NCBI RefSeq assembly: GCF_025060895.1
Contig: NZ_JANZKV010000005.1
Location: forward strand, 1 to 58,791
Source of the DNA: Stieleria sedimenti
Lineage (GTDB): Bacteria; Planctomycetota; Planctomycetia; Pirellulales; Pirellulaceae
DNA length: 58,791 bases
Reading direction: 5' to 3'
Position numbers and translations under genes: made by a program. A model generated the notes under the pieces. The model searched no databases, was not told where the DNA came from, and saw only the letters and a program-made list of their open reading frames with translations. The number at the start of each line of letters is the position of its first letter. Position 1 is the first letter of the stretch. Shown here one piece after another: positions 1-8,545 of this stretch.

Positions 1-11
1 ATGCAATATCC

Positions 12-76
12 GGGCTAAAGGCTAGACACCAACGGTTGCTGAATCCCGTTTTACTAATGCCCGTGCCGTTCGGGAC
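12..76 (-). repeat. Partial copy of a dispersed ~124-bp palindromic element
   Basis: These bases match the right half of the element at 14765-14888: shared landmarks are AGACACCAACGGTTG here and GCACACCAGCGGTTG there, followed in both by a CATCCCGTTT-like block and a CCCGTGC end. The left half of the same element occurs at the opposite edge of the window (58741-58791). The copy lies just downstream of the dnaE stop codon. Confidence 0.7.
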
Positions 77-129
77 GGGCGTGTTTTAAGCTCCCGACGG
101 CTCGTGCACCGCTGGCCGAGTAAGACGCG

Positions 130-3100
130 CTAGCGTGGTTTGCTCATCATCAAGCGGTAATTCCCTGAGCCGAGCAGGTCGTCGATCCGTGATCGCATTT
201 CGGGGGTCACTTGGACTTTGAACTTGTCGGCTTTCAGGTGGACCAATTCGCCTTCGGCCAGCTTCATGCTGAACAGCAATTCTTGGTTGCCGGGGTAGCC
301 GCGGACGATCTCCCGTAGCCGCGAGATCGTCTGTCCGTCGTGCTTGGCTTCGTCCAGCCGGATCCGCATGCCGTGGGTGTATCGGTTGTCCAGGTCATCG
401 AGCGGAATGAGTTCGTCGATGATCAAGTTGGCTTCATCGCCCCCACCCCGCCGATCGACTTTGCCTTTGGCCAGCACCACCGCGTCGGGGATCACCTTTT
501 CGCCGTGGTCGGCAAAGCCACGTGGCCAGAGGATGCAGCGGATCGCGCCTTGCATGTCTTCCAAATCAAAGTTGGCGTACTTGGACGGCTGGCCGGGTTT
601 CGGGTTTTTGGTGTGGGCGATTTTGATCGAACTGATCATGCCGCCCAAAATCACTTCGCCTCGATCCTGGATTTCGGACAGCGAGTCGGTCGTGTGCGTC
701 CGGAACGTGGCGAGTTTCGGCTCGTACTCGGCCAGCGGGTGGGAGTCCAAGTAATAGCCCAGGACTTCTTTTTCATTGCCCAGTTTTTCGCGGTCGGGCC
801 ATTCGTCCATTTCCGGCAGGACGACCGCCGGTGCGCCACCTGCGGCCTCCTCTTCTTCTTCGAACGCACCGAACAGGCTGGCTTGGCCGCTTTTCTTGTC
901 GGCTTGCACGGCGGCACCGGCCTGCATCGCTTTTTCGATCACGGCGACCAGTTGGCTGCGTTTGGCGCCAAAACAATCCATCGCGCCGGCTTTGACCAGC
1001 GTTTCGATCGCGGACTTGTTACAGGCGTGCGGATCGACGCGTTCACAGAAATCGAAGATGTCTTTGAAAGGACCATTCTTCTTTCGTTCCTGTTCGATCG
1101 AGATCGCGGTCGATCCGCCACAGGCTTTGATCGCCGAGAGGGCGAAGTGGATTTTGCCGTCGGCGACGCTGAAGTCGGCTTCGGACGTGTTGACGCTCGG
1201 CGGCACCACTTCGATGCCCATCCGATCGCAGTCCTCCATGTGCTCGACCAGTGCGTCTTTCCGTTTGAAGTTTCGACCATCGATGTCACTGGACAACAGC
1301 GACGCCATGAACTCAACCGGGTAGTGCGCTTTCAGGTAGGCGGTCTGGAAAGCGACCAGGGCGTAGGCGGTACTGTGCGAATTGTGAACAACCAATCCGT
1401 TGGCCACGAAGTTGTGATCGTTCTCGACCGTCAGGTCATAGACATCCACCACATCGGCGGGCTCAATGGAAACGATATCGTCCCAGAAAAGATCGCTCTG
1501 AGCGTGATCGGCGAGGGATTCCGACTCAAAGAAATCAGCCAGACGCTGGACGGTCGAGCGTTGGAAGCCTCGCTTGGAGGATTTTCCCGTACGGCAAAAC
1601 TCACGAATCGAAACACCGCTTTGCGACTCCAGATCACGCCACGGAATCTCTCGACGAACGCGTTCTTCCGCGACGAGTGAGCGCACCGCGACCGGCACCA
1701 AGTCTCCGGTCGTTTTTGCTTCGCCCGCGTCGATACGATCGAGCGCTGACATCACGGCTGCTTGTTTGTCAACGATCTGCGGGCCGACGGTGTGAAGAAA
1801 CTTCAGCCGCGATTCGTGGCCGATTAGATGAACCGTGTAACCGTTCCTTGGCTTTCCGTCTGCCCGCCCCGCGTAGGCGAATGACTTTTCAGTGACCCGA
1901 GAAACAATTCCCAAGCGTTGCAAAAGCCTCTGGACATCTCTGGCTAGCGGTGGGGATGACGTCGCATAATAGGATTGTTGTGACGGTTGTTCGACATATC
2001 CATCACCGGCCCAAAGCCTTCCCAAAAGCATTGCCGTCTGACGCTGATCGAATTGGAACACCGCTTCTGGGAGGTGTTTTTCGGTGGCTTTCTTTCCTGT
2101 CAGCCCGAGAGACTGAGCCCAGGTATACGCACCGCTCCGCAGCCCGCTGATACGTTTTGCGGCAACCGCGGTTCCAACTCCGGAATGATCGAGACTTCCC
2201 AATCGCGTGTCACGACCGGTCGACAGACAGACTTCGATACGACCGTCGCTGCGGTAATCCGTCCGCGCCGATGTCTCGTCAAATTGTTCCGAATGATAGA
2301 CGAAGTCGTCGACTTGAGACTGCGAATTCGAATAGAAGTACAGGCAGGTCGGGTGGCAAAGATTTCCTTCTGAGATCAGCCACCCCAGGGTGATGACTTC
2401 GTAATCGGACCACTGTATCGTTTGCACAGATTCGATTGATCTGGCGACTGCAATCTTGTCGCCGACGTTCAGATCGTCGATGTTCGTCCAGCCGTCAAAG
2501 GTCTTCATCGGGTGGTTGCCCGTGGCTGTGATTTGACGTCCGGTGCGCGTGGTGACGGTGAACGTTTGGCGAACGCCATTCCAGACGACGTCGGTGACCT
2601 TGCGCGGCACCAGTTTTTGACGGTCGTTCAATGCATGGATCGTGAATTCCCGTTTGCTTTGAAAGAGTTCTTCAACGGTTGTCGATTCTCCGGTGACCGC
2701 GTCGATCACTTCCGTTTCGCCGACGACGCATTTATTGAATCCGTAGCCGGCAAACTTGACGATCAGATTCCAAATGTCTTCGGCGTCTTTTTGGGCGAGC
2801 CCGCTTTCGACGGCGCCTTTTAAGAAGACTTCCTGGTTCTGGTTGATCAGCGCTTCTTTCTTTTTACTGATCGCCTTGATGCACGTGTACGCTTTGGCCA
2901 GCGGGACGCCGCCGAGGCGGTTGAGAATCCGCATCACCTGTTCCTGGTAAACCATGATGCTGTTGGTTTCTTCCAGGATCTCTTTCAAGACGGGGTGTTT
3001 GTATTCCGGGCTCTGTCGACCGTGTTTGATGTTCACATAATCGTCGACCATGCCGCCTTCGAGCGGACCGGGACGATACAGTGCGGCGGTCGCGATGATG

Positions 3101-5046
3101 TCGTGGAAACAGTCGGGCTTCATCCGCGTCAGCAGGTCACGAATCCCGCCGGATTCCAATTGGAACACGCCCTTGGTTTCGCCGCGTTGCAGCAGCGCAT
3201 AGGTCGCCTTGTCGTCGAGCGGAAATTTGAGCGGATCAACGGTCTTACCCGTCGTCTGTTTGATGAATTTCACCGAGCGGCTGAGCATCGTCAGGTTGCG
3301 CAGCCCCAGGAAGTCCATCTTCAACAAACCGCTGGCTTCGACGTCGTTCATCGACCACTGGGTGATGACGTCCTGTTTGCCGGGCACACGCGTCAACGGA
3401 ACGTATTCCGAGAGCGGTTTGTCGGCGATCACGACGGCCGCGGCGTGGGTGCCGACGTTCCGCGCCAGGCCTTCGATCTTCATCGCCAGGTCCAACAACT
3501 CGCGGATCTCCGGATCGCCGTCATAGGTTTGCTTCAAGTCCGCGCTCTTTTCCAACGCTTTCTTGATCGTGATCTTCAGCTCATCGGGCACCATCTCGGT
3601 GATCTGGTTGACGCGTGACAGGGGAATCCCCAGCGCCCGCCCGGTGTCCTTGATCGCGGCCCGTGCGGCCAGGGTTCCGAACGTTCCGATCTGGCAGACG
3701 TTTTCGCTGCCGTAGCGTTCTTTCACGTACTCGATGACTTCGACGCGGCGTTCTTTTTCGAAGTCGATATCGATATCCGGCGGCTCGGTCCGGCTTTCGT
3801 CCAGGAACCGTTCGAACAGCAGGTCATAGCGGAGCGGACAAACGTGCGACATGTAGAGGGCGTAGCACACGATGGCGCCCACGCCGCTGCCCCGCGCGGT
3901 CGCCGAGATCCCTTTTTTCCGGGCGTGAATGACGAAATCCCAGACGATCAGGAAGTACGTCGGATAATTCAGTTTTTCGATGACGCCGAGTTCGCGGTCC
4001 AGCCGCGCCATCACTTCGTCAGACAGCTTGCCGTCGACGATCCGTTCATCGTCGCCTTCGTAGCGTTCCATCAACCCCTTGATGCACAGCTCGCGCAAGT
4101 AGTCGATCGGCTTCATCTCGTTGGGGCATTCGAACTTGGGAAAGTAGTACTTGCCCAATTCGATATCGATGTCGACGCTGTCGGCGATTTCCTGGCTGCG
4201 TGCGACGCAATCTTCCATGCCGGGAAAATGCTCGTACATCTGTTCGGGGCTGCGGAGGAAGAACTGATCGTTCTCCATCTTCATCCGCGACGTGTCCGTG
4301 CGGAAACGCCCGGTGTTGATGCACAGCATGATGTCTTGCGCTTCGGCGTCTTCCTGGTTGACGTAGTGGCAATCACTGGTCGTGACCACCGGCAATCCCA
4401 TCTTGTTGGCGATGTCGACGGCGCCTTCAAGTTGCATCCGCTGGATATCCAACCCGTTGTTCATCACTTCGATGAAGTAACGGTCGCCGAACACCTTGTG
4501 GAACCAGCCGGCGATCTCCATCGCCTCCTTCTCGTGTTCGCCGGTGTCACTGGCTTTCATCACCGTGCGACTGAATTCGCTGCTCACGCACCCGGACAGG
4601 CAGATGATGCCTTCGTTGAACGTCTGCAGGATTTCTTTGTCGATTCGCGGTTTGAAATAAAACCCTTCCAGGGACGCGGCGCTGGCCAGCTTGATCAGGT
4701 TTTTGAAACCGGTGCGGTTTTTGGCCAGTAGCGTCAGGTGATAGCTGGCGTCTTTACTGCGTCCGGCGCCGCCTTTGTCGAATCGGCTGCCCGGCGCGAT
4801 GTAGGCTTCGTAGCCGATGATCGGGTTGATGCCGGCGCCTTTGGCCGCGCGATAGAATTCCAACGCCCCGTGCAGGTTGCCGTGATCGGTCAACGCCAAG
4901 GCGTTCATCCCGTGATCGACGGCGCGGTTGACCAGGCGTTTGATGTCACCGGCACCGTCCAGCAAGCTGTAATGGCTGTGACAATGCAGGTGGACGAAGG
5001 GCTTGGCGGGCGTGATGATGGTGTCGCTGCTGGCGTTGTCCGACAT
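130..5046 (-). CDS. dnaE: DNA polymerase III subunit alpha, with in-frame intein
   Basis: Catalytic alpha subunit of the replicative polymerase. The N-terminus carries a PHP domain (VHLHCHSHYSLLDG at about residue 18, ALTDHGNLHG at 51-60). The polymerase core has PDIDIDFE at about 423-430, which contains catalytic aspartates. After the intein the conserved SHSTAYALVAFQTAYLK block resumes, followed by HhH and OB-fold regions. The precursor is 1638 residues. Removing the 450-residue intein (773-1222) leaves about 1188, a normal length for bacterial DnaE. The ATG at 5046 gives a complete PHP domain. The next gene upstream on the same strand is trmB, separated by 235 bp holding a large inverted repeat, so the two are probably transcribed separately. 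Confidence 0.97.
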   Translation of the reverse strand: MSDNASSDTIITPAKPFVHLHCHSHYSLLDGAGDIKRLVNRAVDHGMNALALTDHGNLHGALEFYRAAKGAGINPIIGYEAYIAPGSRFDKGGAGRSKDASYHLTLLAKNRTGFKNLIKLASAASLEGFYFKPRIDKEILQTFNEGIICLSGCVSSEFSRTVMKASDTGEHEKEAMEIAGWFHKVFGDRYFIEVMNNGLDIQRMQLEGAVDIANKMGLPVVTTSDCHYVNQEDAEAQDIMLCINTGRFRTDTSRMKMENDQFFLRSPEQMYEHFPGMEDCVARSQEIADSVDIDIELGKYYFPKFECPNEMKPIDYLRELCIKGLMERYEGDDERIVDGKLSDEVMARLDRELGVIEKLNYPTYFLIVWDFVIHARKKGISATARGSGVGAIVCYALYMSHVCPLRYDLLFERFLDESRTEPPDIDIDFEKERRVEVIEYVKERYGSENVCQIGTFGTLAARAAIKDTGRALGIPLSRVNQITEMVPDELKITIKKALEKSADLKQTYDGDPEIRELLDLAMKIEGLARNVGTHAAAVVIADKPLSEYVPLTRVPGKQDVITQWSMNDVEASGLLKMDFLGLRNLTMLSRSVKFIKQTTGKTVDPLKFPLDDKATYALLQRGETKGVFQLESGGIRDLLTRMKPDCFHDIIATAALYRPGPLEGGMVDDYVNIKHGRQSPEYKHPVLKEILEETNSIMVYQEQVMRILNRLGGVPLAKAYTCIKAISKKKEALINQNQEVFLKGAVESGLAQKDAEDIWNLIVKFAGYGFNKCVVGETEVIDAVTGESTTVEELFQSKREFTIHALNDRQKLVPRKVTDVVWNGVRQTFTVTTRTGRQITATGNHPMKTFDGWTNIDDLNVGDKIAVARSIESVQTIQWSDYEVITLGWLISEGNLCHPTCLYFYSNSQSQVDDFVYHSEQFDETSARTDYRSDGRIEVCLSTGRDTRLGSLDHSGVGTAVAAKRISGLRSGAYTWAQSLGLTGKKATEKHLPEAVFQFDQRQTAMLLGRLWAGDGYVEQPSQQSYYATSSPPLARDVQRLLQRLGIVSRVTEKSFAYAGRADGKPRNGYTVHLIGHESRLKFLHTVGPQIVDKQAAVMSALDRIDAGEAKTTGDLVPVAVRSLVAEERVRREIPWRDLESQSGVSIREFCRTGKSSKRGFQRSTVQRLADFFESESLADHAQSDLFWDDIVSIEPADVVDVYDLTVENDHNFVANGLVVHNSHSTAYALVAFQTAYLKAHYPVEFMASLLSSDIDGRNFKRKDALVEHMEDCDRMGIEVVPPSVNTSEADFSVADGKIHFALSAIKACGGSTAISIEQERKKNGPFKDIFDFCERVDPHACNKSAIETLVKAGAMDCFGAKRSQLVAVIEKAMQAGAAVQADKKSGQASLFGAFEEEEEAAGGAPAVVLPEMDEWPDREKLGNEKEVLGYYLDSHPLAEYEPKLATFRTHTTDSLSEIQDRGEVILGGMISSIKIAHTKNPKPGQPSKYANFDLEDMQGAIRCILWPRGFADHGEKVIPDAVVLAKGKVDRRGGGDEANLIIDELIPLDDLDNRYTHGMRIRLDEAKHDGQTISRLREIVRGYPGNQELLFSMKLAEGELVHLKADKFKVQVTPEMRSRIDDLLGSGNYRLMMSKPR
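1381..2730 (-). other. DnaE intein with LAGLIDADG homing endonuclease domain
   Basis: Self-splicing insert of 450 residues in the precursor (773-1222). It starts with Cys773 (CVVGETEV, block A), carries the block B motif TATGNHPMKT with its His, and ends VYDLTVENDHNFVANGLVVHN (blocks F and G, terminal His-Asn). The next host residue is Ser, the expected +1 nucleophile. Two dodecapeptide motifs, LGWLISEGN (887-895) and LLGRLWAGDGYV (1007-1018), each keep an acidic residue, so the endonuclease may still be active. The insertion lies between Lys and Ser of GFNK/SHS. That is four residues downstream of the site used by the cyanobacterial split DnaE inteins (Y/CFNKSHS). Confidence 0.95.
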
Positions 5047-5146
5047 GCGAAAAGGCTCTTCCGTGGGTAAGCTGGCTGGGCGCGATTGGCCGTCATTCTA
5101 GCATTCTGCCTCAGCTCCGATAATTGGACGGACCGGGAGTGAGAGA

Positions 5147-5271
5147 GGGCAAAACGATGGGGGCAAAACGATAAAATGCCCGATGGGACGCCTGTTTCGA
5201 GATTTCTCCGATGGTTCTCATCCCGAGCCTTGATCGAGCACATCATTGTTTTGCCCCCATCGTTTTGCCCC
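5147..5271. repeat. Large intergenic inverted repeat (GGGCAAAACGAT type)
   Basis: The left arm at 5147-5172 contains GGGCAAAACGATGG followed by a second GGGCAAAACGAT. The right arm at 5244-5270 is its near-perfect complement. The roughly 25-bp arms enclose about 70 bp. It sits between trmB and dnaE and belongs to a family with copies at 32082-32165, 51979-52122 and 54816-54920. It could form a cruciform or an mRNA hairpin. Confidence 0.8.
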
Positions 5272-5281
5272 TCCCATCAAC

Positions 5282-5986
5282 TCAACGTTTTTCGTACCTG
5301 ACCCGGTAAACCGGAATCTGGTTTTGCCGGCTACGGCGTTCGAAGTGCGTCCGGTAGTCCAGATCGTGGGACGAGGCCGCTTTTTCTTCGGGGATCGGCA
5401 CGCCGAATTCCGGGGCGATTTCCGCGATCATCTCGATGGTGGCTTCGAAGTAGTCCAGCACGTCGGTCCAAAAATGGAACCGGCCGCCGGGGCGAAGGGC
5501 AGCCAAAAAGCTTTTCACGCTGCTCTCGTTGACGACCCGCCGCTTGCGATGCCGTTTTTTCCACCAGGGGTCGGGGAAATAAACGTGCACCGCTTCGAGT
5601 GATCCGGCGGGCACGCGATCGGCGAGCAGCGGCTGGGCGTTGCCGGAAATCATCTTGGCATTGGATCGCCCCGCTTTGGCCAATCGCGCTGCGGAGTGTT
5701 TGGCATATTTGTGGATGATTTCGATGCCCAAAAAGTTGTGCTCGGGATTTCGTCCGGACTCGTTGGTCAGAAACAGCCCTTTTCCGCTGCCGACTTCGAT
5801 TTCCAACGGCCGATCGTTGCCGAAAACGGTTTCGCTGCGGAGCGTCTCGGGCACCGGCGGGAACGGTATTTCCGATCCGGTGTCGCTTCCCGAAGCCAAT
5901 TCGCCCGGAATGGGCTGGCGAAAAACGAACAAATGGTCGGTCAAGTCGAGCGTCGGTTTCGGGGCGCGAATGGGGCTGCGGGGCAT
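5282..5986 (-). CDS. trmB: tRNA (guanine-N7)-methyltransferase
   Basis: SAM-dependent enzyme that makes m7G46 in the variable loop of tRNAs. The 234-residue protein has the family motifs in order: LEIEVGSGKGLFL (SAM-binding motif I), FLGIEIIHKYA, NAQPLL, and the signature VYFPDPWWKKRHRKRR followed by FHFWTD. Length is normal for TrmB. The start is the ATG at 5986, divergent from the hemD-hemE gene with about 140 bp between start codons. Confidence is high because the PDPWxKxRHxKRR signature is specific to this family. Confidence 0.96.
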   Translation of the reverse strand: MPRSPIRAPKPTLDLTDHLFVFRQPIPGELASGSDTGSEIPFPPVPETLRSETVFGNDRPLEIEVGSGKGLFLTNESGRNPEHNFLGIEIIHKYAKHSAARLAKAGRSNAKMISGNAQPLLADRVPAGSLEAVHVYFPDPWWKKRHRKRRVVNESSVKSFLAALRPGGRFHFWTDVLDYFEATIEMIAEIAPEFGVPIPEEKAASSHDLDYRTHFERRSRQNQIPVYRVRYEKR

Positions 5987-6127
5987 CGGAAAAATCGGAA
6001 CCGGTCGTCGGGGGATGATGTCAATTGGCCGTCAAGAGGTAATCGTAACGACAGCGAAAACGTCTACAATGCCGCCTCAGATCCTGGTGCCCACCGCTCT
6101 CCACTTGAACAGCACGAAAAACGACCC

Positions 6128-8092
6128 ATGCCCAATGACGCTGATTTCGCCGGCCTCCACGTCGCTTCTTTGGAAAGCCGCCGCGCCGACGACATGCGGC
6201 GATTGATCGAGCGGCACGGAGGCGTCCCCCACGTGAGCCCCTCGATGCGGGAGGTTCCGATCGAACCGAACCGGGCGGCCATCGATTTTGCCTATCGCGT
6301 GATGACCGGCCAAATCAGCACCGTGATCTTCATGACCGGCGTCGGATTTCGCTTTCTGATGCGTTCGATCGAAAAGCACGTCAACACGCAGCGGTTCCTC
6401 GATTCGCTCTCCGACATCACCACCATTTGCCGCGGCCCCAAACCCGTCGCGGCGCTGCGCGAGGCGGGGGTGAAAGCGACACACCGGATCGGCGAACCGA
6501 ATACGTGGCGTGAAATCTTGCGTTACATCGACGACCACAAACTGGCCGTCGCCAATCAAGAAATCGGGCTGCAGGAATACGGCATCTCCAACGCCTCGCT
6601 GGTCGCCGGACTGGAAGCCCGTGGCGCGTCGGTCCAACCGGTTCGCGTGTATGGCTGGGACTTTCCCGAACAAACCGATCCGCTGCGAGAAAACATCCAG
6701 GCCATCGCCGACGGACAGCGCGACCTGTTGCTGCTGACCAGTGCCCATCAGATCGTCAACATGATGCGGATGGCCGAACGGATGGGCGTCACCGATCAAT
6801 TGCGATCGGGATTGCGGACCACGGCAATCGCATCGATCGGTCCGACCACGTCGCAAATGTTGACCGAATGTGACCTGCACGCCGACCTGGAACCGTCGCA
6901 TCCCAAGATGGGCCACCTGGTCGTCGAATCGGCCAGACGTTCCGCCCAACTGGTTGCCGCCAAGAAACGATTAAAAGAGACCGACGACAAGATCCGTCAA
7001 TCGATTTCGTTCGTCACACAATCACACGAGATGACTGAAAAACATCCCTCCCACGACAGCCTGTTCCTGAAAGCCTGTCGCGGTGAACCGACCGAACGGA
7101 CGCCGATCTGGTTGATGCGGCAAGCCGGACGATACATGAGCGAGTATCGCGAAGTCCGCGCCAAGCAGAGTTTCTTGGAACTGTGCGCCAACCCGGCCCT
7201 GTGCAGCGAAGTGATGTGCACCGCGGTGGAACGACTCGGCGTCGATGCGGCGATCATCTTTTCGGACCTGTTGCCGCTGCTGCAGCCGCTCGGTTTTGAT
7301 CTGGAATTCGTCGCCGGCGACGGACCGGTGATTCACAATCCGATCCGCGGTGCCGAAGATCTGACGCGTTTGAAACGACTCGACGATCCCCAGTCGCTGG
7401 GGTTTGTCTATGAAACGGTGCGGCAAACCCGCGCCGATTTGCCCGCCGAGATCCCCTTGATCGGGTTCGCCGGATCGCCATTCACGTTGGCCAGTTATGC
7501 CATCGAAGGCGGCGGCAGCAAGGTGTACACGAACACGAAGAAGTTGATGTACCAGTCGTGTTCCGAGTCGGGCGGCGGTGCCTGGACGGAATTGATGAGC
7601 ACGTTGTCCGAAGCAATCACCGTCTACTTGAATCATCAAATCGCCGCCGGCGCGCAATGCGTTCAACTGTTCGACAGCTGGGCCGGATGCCTGTCGCCGA
7701 TCGAGTACAGCGAATTCGTGTTGCCTTGGATGAATCAGATCATTGCGGGAATCGCGCCCGGAGTGCCGGTGATCAATTTCGCGACCGGCAACCCCGAGTT
7801 GTTGCCGCTGCTTCGCGGTGACAGCCGGACAGTGGTCGGCGTGGACTGGCGGATCCCGCTCCCGGTGGCCTGGGATCGCATCGGCCGCGACAAGAGCGTG
7901 CAAGGCAATCTGGACCCGGCGGTGCTGTTAGCGGATCCCGATGTGATTCGCTCTCGAGCCGCAGACCTGCTCGACAGCGTCGCCGGCCGCAACGGGCACA
8001 TCTTCAATCTCGGTCACGGCGTGTTCAAAGAAACCCCGGTCGAAAACGCCATCGCCCTGGTCGAAACCGTCAAAGAACTGAGTGCGAGGTAG
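6128..8092 (+). CDS. hemD-hemE: Fused uroporphyrinogen-III synthase / uroporphyrinogen decarboxylase
   Basis: One uninterrupted 654-residue frame joins two consecutive haem-pathway enzymes. Residues 1-300 resemble uroporphyrinogen-III synthase: LASLESRRADDMRRLIERHG near the start, then VIFMTGVGFRFLM and IASIGPTTSQML. Residues from about 302 (MTEKHPSHDSLFLKACRG) are uroporphyrinogen decarboxylase, with the signature RTPIWLMRQAGRYMSEYR and GFAGSPFTLASYAIEGGG. The ATG at 6128 is chosen because upstream in-frame codons lie antisense to trmB and add no recognisable domain. The ATG at 7031 between the domains could serve as an internal start for a free HemE, so both products are possible. The HemE half is certain; the HemD half is divergent, as is usual for that family. 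Confidence 0.93.
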   Translation: MPNDADFAGLHVASLESRRADDMRRLIERHGGVPHVSPSMREVPIEPNRAAIDFAYRVMTGQISTVIFMTGVGFRFLMRSIEKHVNTQRFLDSLSDITTICRGPKPVAALREAGVKATHRIGEPNTWREILRYIDDHKLAVANQEIGLQEYGISNASLVAGLEARGASVQPVRVYGWDFPEQTDPLRENIQAIADGQRDLLLLTSAHQIVNMMRMAERMGVTDQLRSGLRTTAIASIGPTTSQMLTECDLHADLEPSHPKMGHLVVESARRSAQLVAAKKRLKETDDKIRQSISFVTQSHEMTEKHPSHDSLFLKACRGEPTERTPIWLMRQAGRYMSEYREVRAKQSFLELCANPALCSEVMCTAVERLGVDAAIIFSDLLPLLQPLGFDLEFVAGDGPVIHNPIRGAEDLTRLKRLDDPQSLGFVYETVRQTRADLPAEIPLIGFAGSPFTLASYAIEGGGSKVYTNTKKLMYQSCSESGGGAWTELMSTLSEAITVYLNHQIAAGAQCVQLFDSWAGCLSPIEYSEFVLPWMNQIIAGIAPGVPVINFATGNPELLPLLRGDSRTVVGVDWRIPLPVAWDRIGRDKSVQGNLDPAVLLADPDVIRSRAADLLDSVAGRNGHIFNLGHGVFKETPVENAIALVETVKELSAR

Positions 8093-8408
8093 GGTGGATT
8101 GGCGAGGAGTGGTGAGTGTGGAAATTTCTTTCGAATCGAAAAGGCGATTGCTCGTTCACGACAAAGATGAAGTCCTGGAAAAACGCTACATACCGGATCT
8201 GTTTGTGTCAGAACAGATTGTTGTGGAATTGAAAGCAGTCAGTGCACTAACTCCCGAACACGAAGCGCAGTTGTTGAACTACAGGCGGATTACAAGAAGT
8301 CAAGTCGGCTATTTGATAAACTTCGGACCAATTGGCAAGCTTCAGTACAAACGATTCATCTTGTCTGAGTTTCTTCCGCATCTTGATGACACCGAAAATG
8401 GCTCCTGA
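8082..8408 (+). pseudogene. Truncated GxxExxY-family protein
   Basis: The frame (108 codons from a GTG that overlaps the end of hemE) carries the C-terminal half of a GxxExxY protein: KRYIPDLFVSEQIVVELKAV, followed by HEAQLLNYRRITRSQVGYLINFG. The PD...ELK residues resemble a PD-(D/E)xK nuclease core. The N-terminal half that gives the family its name (the GxxExxY helix) is missing. Only about 15 unrelated residues precede the remaining part, and no good ATG or ribosome-binding site is visible. A decayed copy is the simplest reading. Confidence 0.75.
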
Positions 8409-8416
8409 ATTCTTCC

Positions 8417-8450
8417 CATTAGTGTTCATCAGCGTCCATTAGCGGTTTGT
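8417..8450. repeat. Short direct repeats of CATTAGTG type
   Basis: Three imperfect octamers follow each other: CATTAGTG, CATCAGCG and CATTAGCG, about 10 bases apart, immediately after the GxxExxY remnant. They may be part of the same mobile or decaying module. No other function is visible. Confidence 0.5.
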
Positions 8451-8534
8451 TCTCTCGAGCACCGTTCCCCGGCAGAGTCCGAGAACGGCTATGCTGGTTT
8501 TACTGGGCGGGGCTGATTCGCGGTGGGCGTATCT

Positions 8535-8540
8535 GAGGAG
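8535..8540 (+). promoter_or_regulatory. Ribosome-binding site deciding a GTG start
   Basis: GAGGAG lies five bases before the GTG at 8546. It supports that codon as the start of the FGE-like protein and places the signal peptide at the N-terminus. Confidence 0.7.
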
Positions 8541-8545
8541 AGTTT

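Noticed and set aside
340-1680. 446-codon open frame antisense to dnaE
   Set aside because: It is the mirror frame of a strongly conserved gene, a usual by-product of GC-rich codon use; no domain or start signal supports it.
5696-6127. Upstream extension of the hemD-hemE frame
   Set aside because: It overlaps trmB on the opposite strand and encodes nothing resembling HemD; the ATG at 6128 begins the recognisable domain.
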